A stretch of 64,000 nt of DNA from Maniola hyperantus (Eukaryota > Arthropoda > Insecta > Lepidoptera > Nymphalidae), in contig NC_048556.1 in NCBI RefSeq assembly GCF_902806685.2, positions 4,278,001 to 4,342,000 on the forward strand. Reading direction: 5' to 3'. Under the pieces are notes generated by a model, which did no database searches, was not told the DNA's origin, and saw nothing but the letters and a program-made list of their open reading frames with translations. Shown piece after piece: positions 55,701-64,000 of this stretch (positions are counted from its first letter, which is position 1; every line of letters starts with the position of its first letter). Made by a program: the position numbers and the translations under genes.

Positions 55701-57320
55701 CTGCGGTTATATTTTACACAAAATATAGAAGTTGGTATAAAAAACAGACTTAGAAAATATAGGTTGAAGTCAAGCGAGCGTCACTCGTTAATTTCTAGTT
55801 TCTTCTTGTATAAAACCACTAAAACTCGGTTAGTCAGAGCGTTTGTGTTCCCATATTGTTCTACGCTTCAGAAATGTGGACCCTGCAGAAAAGGATAGAC
55901 GCTCTTAAGATGTGCTGTGCTGGAGAACAACAAGTCTATTCTCGAAAAACTCGTCGGTCTCAACGACAGAGACTATTCTCTACAAATCGGCTATCTCGAT
56001 CCGCTAAAGGTCGATGTACATTATTTTCTGCCGCGTTTTGTACTTGCTGTTGAATTACTAACCGTTGATGTGCATCGTCCCACGCTGCAAGCAAGGCTGT
56101 GAGGTCAGCAGTAAGGCCGCTGTCATCCGACTCCATCTCGCCCAGCGCGCGGCGCACCGACACAGTTAGCTTCAGCATTGACACCTTGCATTCCAGCAGA
56201 CGGGACAGTCGCTCCTATGGGTAGAATAAATGGTTCTATTAAGTGACCTTTCCGTATTGTTACAGGTTTTTAAAAGCACAAAATAAACTCTCAGCTCAAT
56301 GAGCCTCAATAGCTCAACGGACGTAAAGGAGTGGACTGAAAACCGAAAGGTCGACAGTTCAATCCCCGCCCGTTGCACTATTGTCGTACCTACTCCTAGC
56401 ACAAGCTTTACGCTTAGTTGGAGGGGAAAGGGGAATATTAGTCATTTAACATGGCTAATATTCTTTTAAAAAAAAGAAAAGAAGAGAAAGCTTTCTTAGA
56501 TAGACTCTAAATAATAATACAAAACCAGTTCCCCATGTTATCACGTATGAGGAATGACTAGCGAGACTAACAATTTGGATGGATGGATGGAGTTAAAACC
56601 AGTTGGGCTAATCTGATATCTGACAAAGTCGTTTCATACGACGCTAAACTTGATTCACGAGCGTTCCAATTTTGATGTACTATCGGTTGAAAGGTTGCCA
56701 GATCATTATGCTTAGTGTAGGTTGCATGAACTGATAACGGGATGTCGAATATAATGGTTGTGTCTACTAAATATACCTAGGTACATTTTTGTACTTGTAA
56801 TTAGTCGTTGTATACCTACTTTTTACTATCTTGTCTTGGCAAGTGTTTTTTGTGGCATAGGGTTCTTGCCAATACCTTATCAGAGTCTACTTTGGATACG
56901 GTTCTTCGCCTTCAAGAATTTTCGTGACCTCATCTAGGCCGGTGAACTTCTATATCTTAAACTCCTCATTATTCCATATTCAGCTATACCTACTTGAGCT
57001 GGAGAGAGCAGCCACCAAAATAACAATAACGTGTAGAATCGTACGTAGAGTTGAGACTTCATCGTTAGTGGATGGTTAAGCGCAGATACCAGGCTATCAT
57101 GAATCAACAAGAGCTTTTTGAAGTTGCTTTTCTTTTCTTACCTTGAGTTCCTCAATCCTCCTATTCAGCTGTGCTCTGGTGTGTGGCTGGGGAGCGCAAT
57201 CACCAGGCTCGCAGACATCATCAAGAGTTTCGCGTAGCGCTGCGATCTCGCGGCGCAAGCGACGTGCGCTTCCACGACGAATGGCCGCCGCTCGCAGCGC
57301 CGACCATCTTGCTGACACAG
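52752..57320 (-). CDS. KASH-domain nuclear-envelope protein, last six exons (5' partial)
   Basis: Exons on the minus strand are 57320-57142, 56214-56063, 55032-54828, 54350-54189, 53507-53410 and 52992-52752. All phases agree, giving 344 visible codons and stop TGA at 52754-52752. The last exon encodes a KASH domain: SGWVWRVLRSSIPIQ, then a membrane helix (LCLVALLLAAWLV), then a short tail with CC about 24 residues from the end, RYVRGPPPV, and the stop. KASH proteins sit in the outer nuclear membrane, where the PPPx tail binds SUN proteins and links the nucleus to the cytoskeleton or motors. The upstream exons look helical and spectrin-like or coiled-coil (for example QLNRRIEELK/ERLSRLLECK), with an acidic DSLSDSGISDGDSEG linker. 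It could be klarsicht or an Msp-300/nesprin orthologue; the sequence seen does not decide. Confidence 0.9.
53706..53883. mobile_element. Foldback MITE in KASH-gene intron
   Basis: The left arm aggtgattcgctaactcagt...gtctaacac and the right arm gtgttagacactgagttaga...gaatcacc are inverted copies of about 40 bases, around a short centre. No coding capacity. Confidence 0.85.
54405..54565 (+). repeat. Imperfect direct repeat in KASH-gene intron
   Basis: The phrases catgacctatcggtcgcact and catgccctatcggtcgcact begin two copies about 107 bases apart (near 54415 and 54521). Each continues to gaaacatag/gaatgtgaa. It looks like a local duplication. Confidence 0.75.
54636..54827 (-). pseudogene. Duplicated segment of the KASH-gene third visible exon
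   Basis: Directly after the exon 55032-54828 donor, the frame stays open for about 63 codons. It contains AWRDLAMLQALHERITALAD...AASLPDEK, a clear copy of the exon text LRGDLATLQSLHDRGTALAD...AASLLDKK. It ends at TAG at 54638-54636. It could be a decayed tandem exon copy, or a retained-intron alternative end that lacks the KASH domain and so would be soluble. Confidence 0.7.
56300..56475 (+). mobile_element. tRNA-derived SINE
   Basis: tRNA-like head: A-box-like gcctcaatagctcaacggac and B-box-like aggtcgacagttcaatcccc. It is followed by the shared body cccgttgcactattgtcgta ... cttagttggaggggaaaggg and an A-rich tail. The copies at 60340-60512 and 61172-61275 share this body. Confidence 0.8.
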
Positions 57321-58597
57321 CTGGAGGACAAAAGAAAATGTTTATTTATTTTAACATTTAAATAAGTGAACATGATTTAGTTGAGAAATTTAACGCCTAG
57401 GCCTAAGGTTTCTTACAAAATATCTATAAAGGATCAGCTCACGAGGGTATCTTTGTGAGCGACAGGTAGGTAATGTTGGTCACAATCAGTTACCTTTTAG
57501 CCCGAATTTCTCCTACGCTGATATCAGTCGCGTATTGTATTTAGGTACCTACCTACCTACTATAATTTCACTGCAACGTACTTAAAATTGTCAGCGTTGC
57601 AGAATGTGTAATTTGTAAATAATTTTTTCTTGCATTATTTAGAAATGTATTTTTACGTATTCGAAAGAGTAGCATTCCGTGAAATTCGCAGTTTTCTAGC
57701 ACAATGACCGAGACAAATGTGAAAAAGTTGCCACATGTTAGCAAAGTGTAAATTGCAAGTAAATTTTTCATTCGTTCAGAGTTCTGCATTAGCCTAAATG
57801 CACAGTAGGTTGATATCTATGCAAATATGTAACCTTTTGATAAGCAAAACGCAGGTGAGGACGACAGAAGGCGTACCGTACCTACTTTTTACTACAATGG
57901 CTAATTAATTAGATAATTAATCTAAATATATAAAAAAATAAAAAAATAAAAAAGGAAAAGCTGACTGATCTATCAACGCAAAACTCAAACTACTGGACGG
58001 ATCAGGCTTAAATTTGGCATGCAGAATTTGCAGATAGCTATTATGACGTAGACATCTGGCCGAGGCAAGGATTTTTGAAAATTCAACCCCTAAGGAGGCA
58101 AAATAGAGGGTAAAAATTTGTCTACCTATATAAGCAAGTATAGATATTATATAAATATCTTATTAACAATACCCTGTGAACCACATGTGGTACACAATAT
58201 GTGGTCTTGAACCATTTTCCTAAGTCTTCGTCAGTGAGATAGGTACCTACCTAGACATGTGTAGACATAGACAATAGAGACATACTTATCAATTCTGTAA
58301 ATAATTTAGTCTAGGAATGTGCAAGGCCTGGAACGTTTCCGAATGTGCGTTCTATACTTAATTTTAGGAAAGGAAATGTATTTATTTTTTGCACATTTCT
58401 TAGAAAGATTTAGGTAGGGAGTTGTAAGTCTATCATAATATTCTTATAGAAATATTGCTATATTCCATTCAAACACAGTTGAAAAGAATATTTTTCATTT
58501 CAATACAACATATTATGCTCCATTATAATAAATGTTCACACATAGTTCGCCATTCATTAACATAGGTATTCAGAGCCATATTTGAGCATGGAAGACG
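57321..58597. other. KASH-gene intron or flank with a Helitron-like fragment
   Basis: No further exon was recognised. A family 2 Helitron-like copy begins at 57921 (TCTAAATATATAAA after an A; gatcaggcttaaatttggca) and fades out near 58145 without a clear CTAG end. The upstream neighbour of the first visible exon must end one base into a codon; I could not find it in the window. Confidence 0.5.
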
Positions 58598-58948
58598 TCA
58601 GTTACCAACAAAGGCTGTATAGAAATAGCCGGCCATACAAATAGGTACATACCTATTGCTTAGATGCAAATAGTAATCTTCTTTGGCGAGGAATTTAAAC
58701 TGGACTGGTACTATCCTAGCAAATATTTGAACTTCGTCGGTGTAAAACTGTAAGATCTTTAGGAGTAAGGGCGTATTGTTCCAGATCCAATGCGAATCGG
58801 AAAAAAAGGTCAGAAATGGCCATACTAAACCACCTTTTTCTGCGGTACGGATTGGGCCCGTGCTCTGCTGCTCTATTTTTATATTATTTCTTTTACATAT
58901 ATTGCTTAAGCATTCATAAAAGATCAAAGTTTCGACCAATATGAACAT
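58598..58948 (-). CDS. Unidentified open frame of about 116 codons
   Basis: An open frame on the minus strand has protein-like composition (GGLVWPFLTFF, HWIWNNTPLLLKILQFYTDE, NRYVPICMAGYFYTAFVGN) in AT-rich surroundings. It could be an exon of a membrane protein such as a chemoreceptor, a pseudogene fragment, or chance. No family was recognised, the start is not ATG-certain and no splice partners were found. Confidence 0.2.
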   Translation of the reverse strand: MFILVETLIFYECLSNICKRNNIKIEQQSTGPIRTAEKGGLVWPFLTFFSDSHWIWNNTPLLLKILQFYTDEVQIFARIVPVQFKFLAKEDYYLHLSNRYVPICMAGYFYTAFVGN

Positions 58949-59237
58949 ATGTATTATCTACCTAAGTTTCATGCTAATTTGATTACGAGATTTCTTCATA
59001 TATTGGGTATGTGTAATACAATCCTTCTCTTGTTTAGCAAAAAAGCTTGATTAAAAGTTTATTAAGTAGAATAGAGATGCGCCAATGAGCACAGTACAAT
59101 AACTGACAGTACTTACTTTACGGGGTCACGAAAAGAAATGTTTAATTTAGCGCTTAGAAGTTTTGCTAAGTAGCTGTTAAATTATGTTAATTAGTAATTT
59201 TAGAAACCCTCATACCTACCATATTTTTATTTATGAA

Positions 59238-59273
59238 AACTCAGGTGTAATTACTCTTAATTACACCTGAGTT
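59238..59273. repeat. Perfect 16-bp inverted repeat with 4-base loop
   Basis: The arms AACTCAGGTGTAATTA and TAATTACACCTGAGTT are perfectly complementary around CTCT. No T-run follows that would suggest a terminator, and the hairpin is shorter than a typical microRNA precursor. Confidence 0.9.
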
Positions 59274-59696
59274 ATCATAATAAAAAATAAGAGTAGCCTT
59301 TATAAAAATATATGCACGAAATTCGTACATCACATAGATATATCGACAACCACATAAATCTTTGTTTATCCGACGGATATTTTACAAAGCGTAATCAATC
59401 CAAAAGTACGGTCTTGCTGGCACAAAACCAACAGTTGTAATGATACATACATTAACCCACTAACTCACATAGCCCATACACTGGCCGTGCACCGACCCAC
59501 ATACAGCCAAAACTACATGCCAGCTACTGCATGTAAACAAAGTATTTTTAACGGTACCTACACCTTGTCTTGGTATCTTTAATAGAGCAAGATACCAGGA
59601 CCGCCAGAGGTTATCATTTATTATTTTATTTTGTAAATTCTTTATTATTAATAAAAAATTTACAAAACATATATAACATCAGTAGGCCTTATTATA

Positions 59697-59940
59697 AACT
59701 AGCGACCCGCCCCGGCTTCGCATGGGTGCAGTGTAGATACTAATGCGGTGTCAGTGAGATTTCAATTTTCCTAGGGATCTCTAATTTTTTGAGACTTAAA
59801 CTATACCTATAAACCTTCCTCTTGAATCACTCTATCTATTGGTGAAAACCGCATTAAAATCCGTTGCGTAGTTTAAAAGATCTACGCGTTCATACATACA
59901 TACATACAGACAGCGGGAAGCGACTTTATTTTATACTATG
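59697..59940 (+). mobile_element. RTE-type SINE or LINE 3' end
   Basis: It starts aaactagcgacccgccccgg and contains ataaaccttcctcttgaatc, actctatctattggtg and aaatccgttgcgtagttt. It ends with a (CATA)n run and gcgactttattttatactat. This text is a widespread arthropod RTE-family 3' region. A family 1 Helitron-like fragment (gatgcgaaagtgtgtttgtt) follows at 59944-60110. Confidence 0.65.
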
Positions 59941-60127
59941 TAAAGATGCGAAAGTGTGTTTGTTTGTTGGTTTGTCCTTCAATCACGTCGCAACGAAGCA
60001 ACGGATTGACGTGATTTTTGTCATGGGTATAGATAAAGACCTGGAGAGTGACATAGGCTTTTTATTCCGAAAAATCAAAGAGCTCCCACGGGATTTTTAA
60101 AAAACCAATGGGATAGAATAGTGTTAC

Positions 60128-60274
60128 GGCGATTACGCACTGCACTTCCGCCATCCGAGTTCTATCCGTCATCCGTGAGAATACCAGCGATTATCTACGA
60201 CAATATGTCATAAGCATACAAAACAAAAAGGAACGTATTTTCACGGACTCGGATCGGATGAGTGCGTAACCGCC
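60128..60274. mobile_element. Small foldback MITE
   Basis: The ends GGCGATTACGCACT and AGTGCGTAACCGCC are inverted with one mismatch. Inside, tccgagttctatccgtcatc and ctcggatcggatg also partly pair. Confidence 0.65.
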
Positions 60275-60339
60275 CTTAGTGTGTATGTGTACTTACATTT
60301 AACATAGATATGCATATTTGCTAGCTGATATAAATCAAT

Positions 60340-60512
60340 GATAGCCTTAATAGATCAACGGTAAATCAGCTGGCTGAATTCGGAAAGGGCGCCGGTTCAA
60401 ACCCCACCCGTTGCACTATTGTTGTACCGACTCTTAGCACAAACTTTTCGCTTAGTTGGAGGGAAAAGGGGAATGTTAGTCATATTTAACAAGGCTAATA
60501 TTAAAAAAAAAT
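60340..60512 (+). mobile_element. tRNA-derived SINE
   Basis: A-box-like atagccttaatagatcaacg and a good B box (gccggttcaaaccccacc), then the shared body cgttgcactattgttgtacc ... agttggagggaaaaggggaa and an A-rich tail. Followed at about 60525-60598 by a reversed family 1 Helitron-like 5' end (aacaaacaaacacactttcg). Confidence 0.8.
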
Positions 60513-61171
60513 GATACGCCATGCAATCCGTTGCTCCGTTTATTGAAGGGCAAACCAACAAACCAACAAACAAACACACTTTCGCATTTATAATATGGGT
60601 AGTGATTCTACAATTTAGATAGGTATTTCTAGGGTTGATATCATTGCAAAATCATAAAGAGGACAGTTTAGAAAGCCTAGTCCAGACGCTTCCCGGATGC
60701 TGTTCAAACTAGTAACGACCCGTGGAAATCGGGGCGCACTACATTTATTGGTAAATACCCTAGACGACGTTGAACGAGTCGCGGTGAGTCGCTAGACATC
60801 AGTCGTCACATAAGATATCTCGATGGAAATCCTTAAAAGAGACCTATGCCCAACAGTGATCATTATCATTGAAACAACAGCGATCCGATTGAGTAATTCC
60901 GCGATGAACTGGTATGCCTGAATGAAGCATTTTTTTAATATAGAATTTCAATGTAACCTATAGACGCCTAATAGCTGGACACCCCCGATCCTTAAGCTTA
61001 GACAGTTGCTTAGCATAAAAGTCGGCCCACGCCCATTCGGTACCCTCATTCCACACATTGTCTTGGTTAGGTGACTTTTGAGTTCACCAATCACAACAAA
61101 GCATTCTCCCCTGTACCCCGCCAACATTTTACGATTTTGTTTTCATGCAAAACCTTGTATATGTGTCTATG

Positions 61172-61275
61172 TACCTACTTTTTTTTTTTAAGAATATTAG
61201 CCATGTTAAATGACTAATATTCCCCTTTCCTCTCCAACTAAGCGTCAGGCGTGTGCTAGAAGTAGGTACGACTTT
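61172..61275 (-). mobile_element. SINE 3' body, reverse orientation
   Basis: A poly-T run followed by aagaatattagccatgttaa and ttcccctttcctctccaact is the reverse complement of the body and tail of the SINEs at 56300 and 60340. The tRNA-like head is missing. Confidence 0.75.
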
Positions 61276-62870
61276 GGAGGTTGAATTCTGTGTACTTAGG
61301 CATAATTATAGGGAACCAGATAATATCCGCAAAATATGGATAGTGAAATAGTAGGTAAGTATAAAGATAAAAATCGTATAGGTAGTAAACCTAACGGAAG
61401 ATAATAATCTACTTCCTACATGAGAAGAATGCTATTACTCACGCAAAGGATACCTACCTATTGATAAAAGCAATTTTAGCAAGCGATAATATAATTTTTG
61501 CACATAAATCTAATATAGATAAAGACTGGCCGTTATCTGTCAGCTTTATCAAAATTATACACATTATAATAATCTGAATAACAATAGTAAACCCATTAGA
61601 TAACTTTTAATAGCCAAAGCTACGTAAGCACGGAGCACACATCATTCGGGGTGATTGGCACGGAGTTTCAAAAATAGGTGAGTATTCTAGCATCATTTCA
61701 TAACGCTAAACAAAAAATTACGAGGAAAAATTATATAGAATTTATACCTATACGAAATTTTATTTTTACACGAGGGAAAAGCAATAAAACATATCCAAGT
61801 AACAAAGCAGTTTCAGATTTACTTATTAAGTTCGAAGTTAACCATAAAGATTGTAGACAATGAGGAAGTATCATAAATTAGGAAAGACAGAAGACAAATA
61901 CAGATTCCAAAATGACATCGTTAAGTACTTGTAAACGATCATAAATGAGAAATGGCCGCAGCAGCAGGCGGAACTTACGAAGAAGTGTCTATTATAGCTC
62001 TCTAAATACCATCGGGTCCATGAACTTGCCTTTGATGCTAAACAATCCGACAGATTTAGGGTAAGCACGCACTGCGAAATATGTCCGCGAGGTTTTTTTT
62101 TGTGGCGGGTTGTAGTCCACGCACTGAATCTTACTTAAACACACGGCGAATAAACTTTCTCGTGATTCTCGTATTTTGATAATTTACAAGATGAATTTCC
62201 TTCAGCTAAATTTTGATTGTAACTGCATTAAATTCAAGCCGCGCTTGTATGCATGTTTTTTTAATTTTTTGTTCCAAGCTAGATAACTGTCGTGAACTGT
62301 GACACTGTGGAGTACGAAATACTTAGAATAAAAAGAAGTCGTCCAAAATTTCAGATAAATGTTGCCAGTTCACAGTCGTCACAAAAGTTCACGGTGCGGG
62401 CTTCCCTTACTGGCGGGTGTAACGATCTTGCAAATTTTCACAATATGTACGTAATTAATTACTTCGGACTGGTCTTGTCAGGAAGTGATTTAATCACTGT
62501 AACCAGATTTTTCTGGGCCTTCGACTCGAAATGTAGACTTGAGAAATATAGAACGTGTTTTATGCTAAGTTTCTGTTTACATTTGCATCTTAGCACCGCT
62601 GTATCCGATCTAGATGACTTCAATATTTAGCTTATGAATTTTGATGAGATAGATATTAATTAATTAATAAGTAGGTAAGTAATTTTATAGGGTTGCTATA
62701 GGTAGACGACCAAAATAAATCAGTTAAGAGAATAATTATGCTTCTATTATAGAGTTTATACTTTCAACAAATTCGTAGAATTACGAGGCACGAACTTCTA
62801 AAGCATGTCTTAAAAAAGAGTAAGATGCAACACACACCGGCAGGGCCGAGGCTCAGCGTCCTTTTTAGGT
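61276..62870. other. AT-rich DNA, nothing firm recognised
   Basis: Open frames at 61678-61863 (+) and 62292-62630 (+) are the longest but show no domain or repeat signature. No RNA gene or inverted-end element was seen. Confidence 0.4.
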
Positions 62871-63047
62871 ATGATTTATGCCAACACAACATTTTATATG
62901 AAGCAGTTCATGCTTCACCGTGTGGCATCCGTGCACGGACATGGCACGGTGTAGCATAAACGGCTTCATATAAAATGTTCGTGAAGTTTTGAATCCGTGA
63001 CTCGTCCGCGCCTCGTACATGGCACGGCTCGTCTTGGCATAAATCAT
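62871..63047. mobile_element. Foldback MITE with nested hairpin
   Basis: The ends ATGATTTATGCCAA and TTGGCATAAATCAT are inverted. Inside, aacattttatatgaagc (about 62888) and gcttcatataaaatgtt (about 62962) form a second perfect inverted pair, so the unit folds twice. Confidence 0.8.
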
Positions 63048-64000
63048 CCCTCAAACCAAATTTTATTTAGATTGGCACAGAGGCGTCGACGCACGGCAAG
63101 CTCATGCGCGCCCAAGCGCCGCGCGCGTTCTGTGTATTATTTTCAGTATACCAAACTGCATAAAGCTGAAATTACGTTGTTACTAAAAAGACTCCGCTTT
63201 ACTCCAATCCGTATGTTTGCGCTGACCTTAAATCCCTTAATTCCCAATCATTCAAAGTAGGTTAAGGACGGGAAGTCAATGAAGTCTTACAATTAGCCAA
63301 ACGAGTACAGAGTTGTTTCAAGGATCGATTTGGCTGGAACACTGACCAATTTGCGTTCCGCAGGAAGGCAATTTCATGTTCCGTGGCTCGACGTCGAATT
63401 CAACCCATTACTACTTCCCTGTTGGGAGCGCAATTTGTAAATTGGACGGCTTAAATAAATCAAAATGCAAATTACGGTGATAAATAAGGCTAGTCATAAC
63501 TTTGTATGAATGTGCGAACGCAAAACACTAACTGTAATACCATGTAAAACTACTAACAAAGGATAAAATTTAGCAAGATCTTTACGGCTGAAATAAATAG
63601 AATAATCTGTATCCGTAATCTGTAGATAAGTTACTTAGCGACTTTGTTAATTGGCAAAAAATACCATATAATTTTTGGTAAATAACAACAAAGCTAAGTA
63701 ACTTAGCGACATATAGCTATTATTATTATTTATTTCGGCCACTAGAAAATACGTAATAGGTACGAGACAAATTGTTATAGTAGCCAATCTTCGATAAAAT
63801 TGAATCAATTTAATAAAAATAAAATTAATGCCTTTATAAAAAGCTAGTTCACAGTTCACACGTCTTCCTTTGCGGTAGTGAGTAGTGACTTGTGGAATTG
63901 TATACGATATAAGAAACTTCTTCTATATAAACAATCTATCTCTTTACGAAAACTTGAACAAAATCCATTCAGTAGAGATTTAGCTTTTTTTTTCCTTTTC
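63048..64000. other. Right edge of window, no feature recognised
   Basis: Mixed composition with a GC-rich spot at 63085-63135. A short direct repeat (taagtaacttagcgac-like text at about 63628-63642 and 63693-63709) was noticed. No gene was supported. Confidence 0.4.

Noticed and set aside
61678..62630. Open frames of 61 and 112 codons as candidate genes
   Set aside because: No domain, no splice partners and composition like the surrounding AT-rich DNA.
1..64000. CRISPR array, operon or prokaryotic features
   Set aside because: All supported genes have spliceosomal introns and animal domains; the tandem repeats found have no unique spacers or cas-like neighbours.

Overview
This is insect nuclear DNA, most likely from a moth or butterfly (Lepidoptera). 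The genes have short coding exons, GT-AG introns and orthologues in Drosophila. The AT-rich spacers are packed with many copies of small repeats (foldback MITEs, Helitron-like ends, tRNA-derived SINEs), which is typical of lepidopteran genomes. The organism call is an inference from gene style and repeat content; no species marker was seen.

Five host genes can be supported. (1) At 1616-3641 (+) are the last three coding exons of Delta, the Notch ligand: nine EGF repeats, a membrane segment and a cytoplasmic tail ending in a PDZ-ligand-like ATQV. (2) At 11049-28054 (-) is a complete SR splicing factor of the B52/SRSF4-5-6 type, with nine coding exons that join in frame to 353 codons plus stop, and a spliced 5' leader. 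Its introns hold decayed tandem copies of two of its own exons, a likely in-frame cassette exon and a possible poison exon. (3) At 30661-31701 (+) is a small two-exon THAP-domain gene whose stop codon is supplied by a 16-bp minisatellite. (4) At 44485-48072 (+) is a two-exon MADF-BESS regulator of 266 codons. (5) At 52752-57320 (-) are the last six exons of a KASH-domain nuclear-envelope protein (klarsicht/nesprin type) ending PPPV.

Between the THAP and MADF genes, 32687-43259 is a Ty3/gypsy-type LTR element on the minus strand. Its two 260-bp LTRs look identical by eye, but its pol region is a relic. It carries an 83-bp repeat and a GC-rich 68-bp repeat that reads open in five of six frames. 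A non-LTR retrotransposon (38056-42974, +) is nested just inside one LTR, with a PHD-finger ORF1 and an endonuclease/reverse transcriptase ORF2.

The rest is intergenic or intronic repeat sequence: a 2.5-kb terminal-inverted-repeat unit flanked by TTAA, at least ten foldback MITEs, two Helitron-like families starting TC and ending CTAG, several copies of a GGGTTCCGTA-ended repeat, and SINEs. The stretches 48073-52600 and 61300-64000 are AT-rich and largely empty. The genes look like unrelated neighbours, not a pathway cluster. The most interesting signals are the repeated exon duplication in the splicing-factor gene and the young but coding-dead LTR element.
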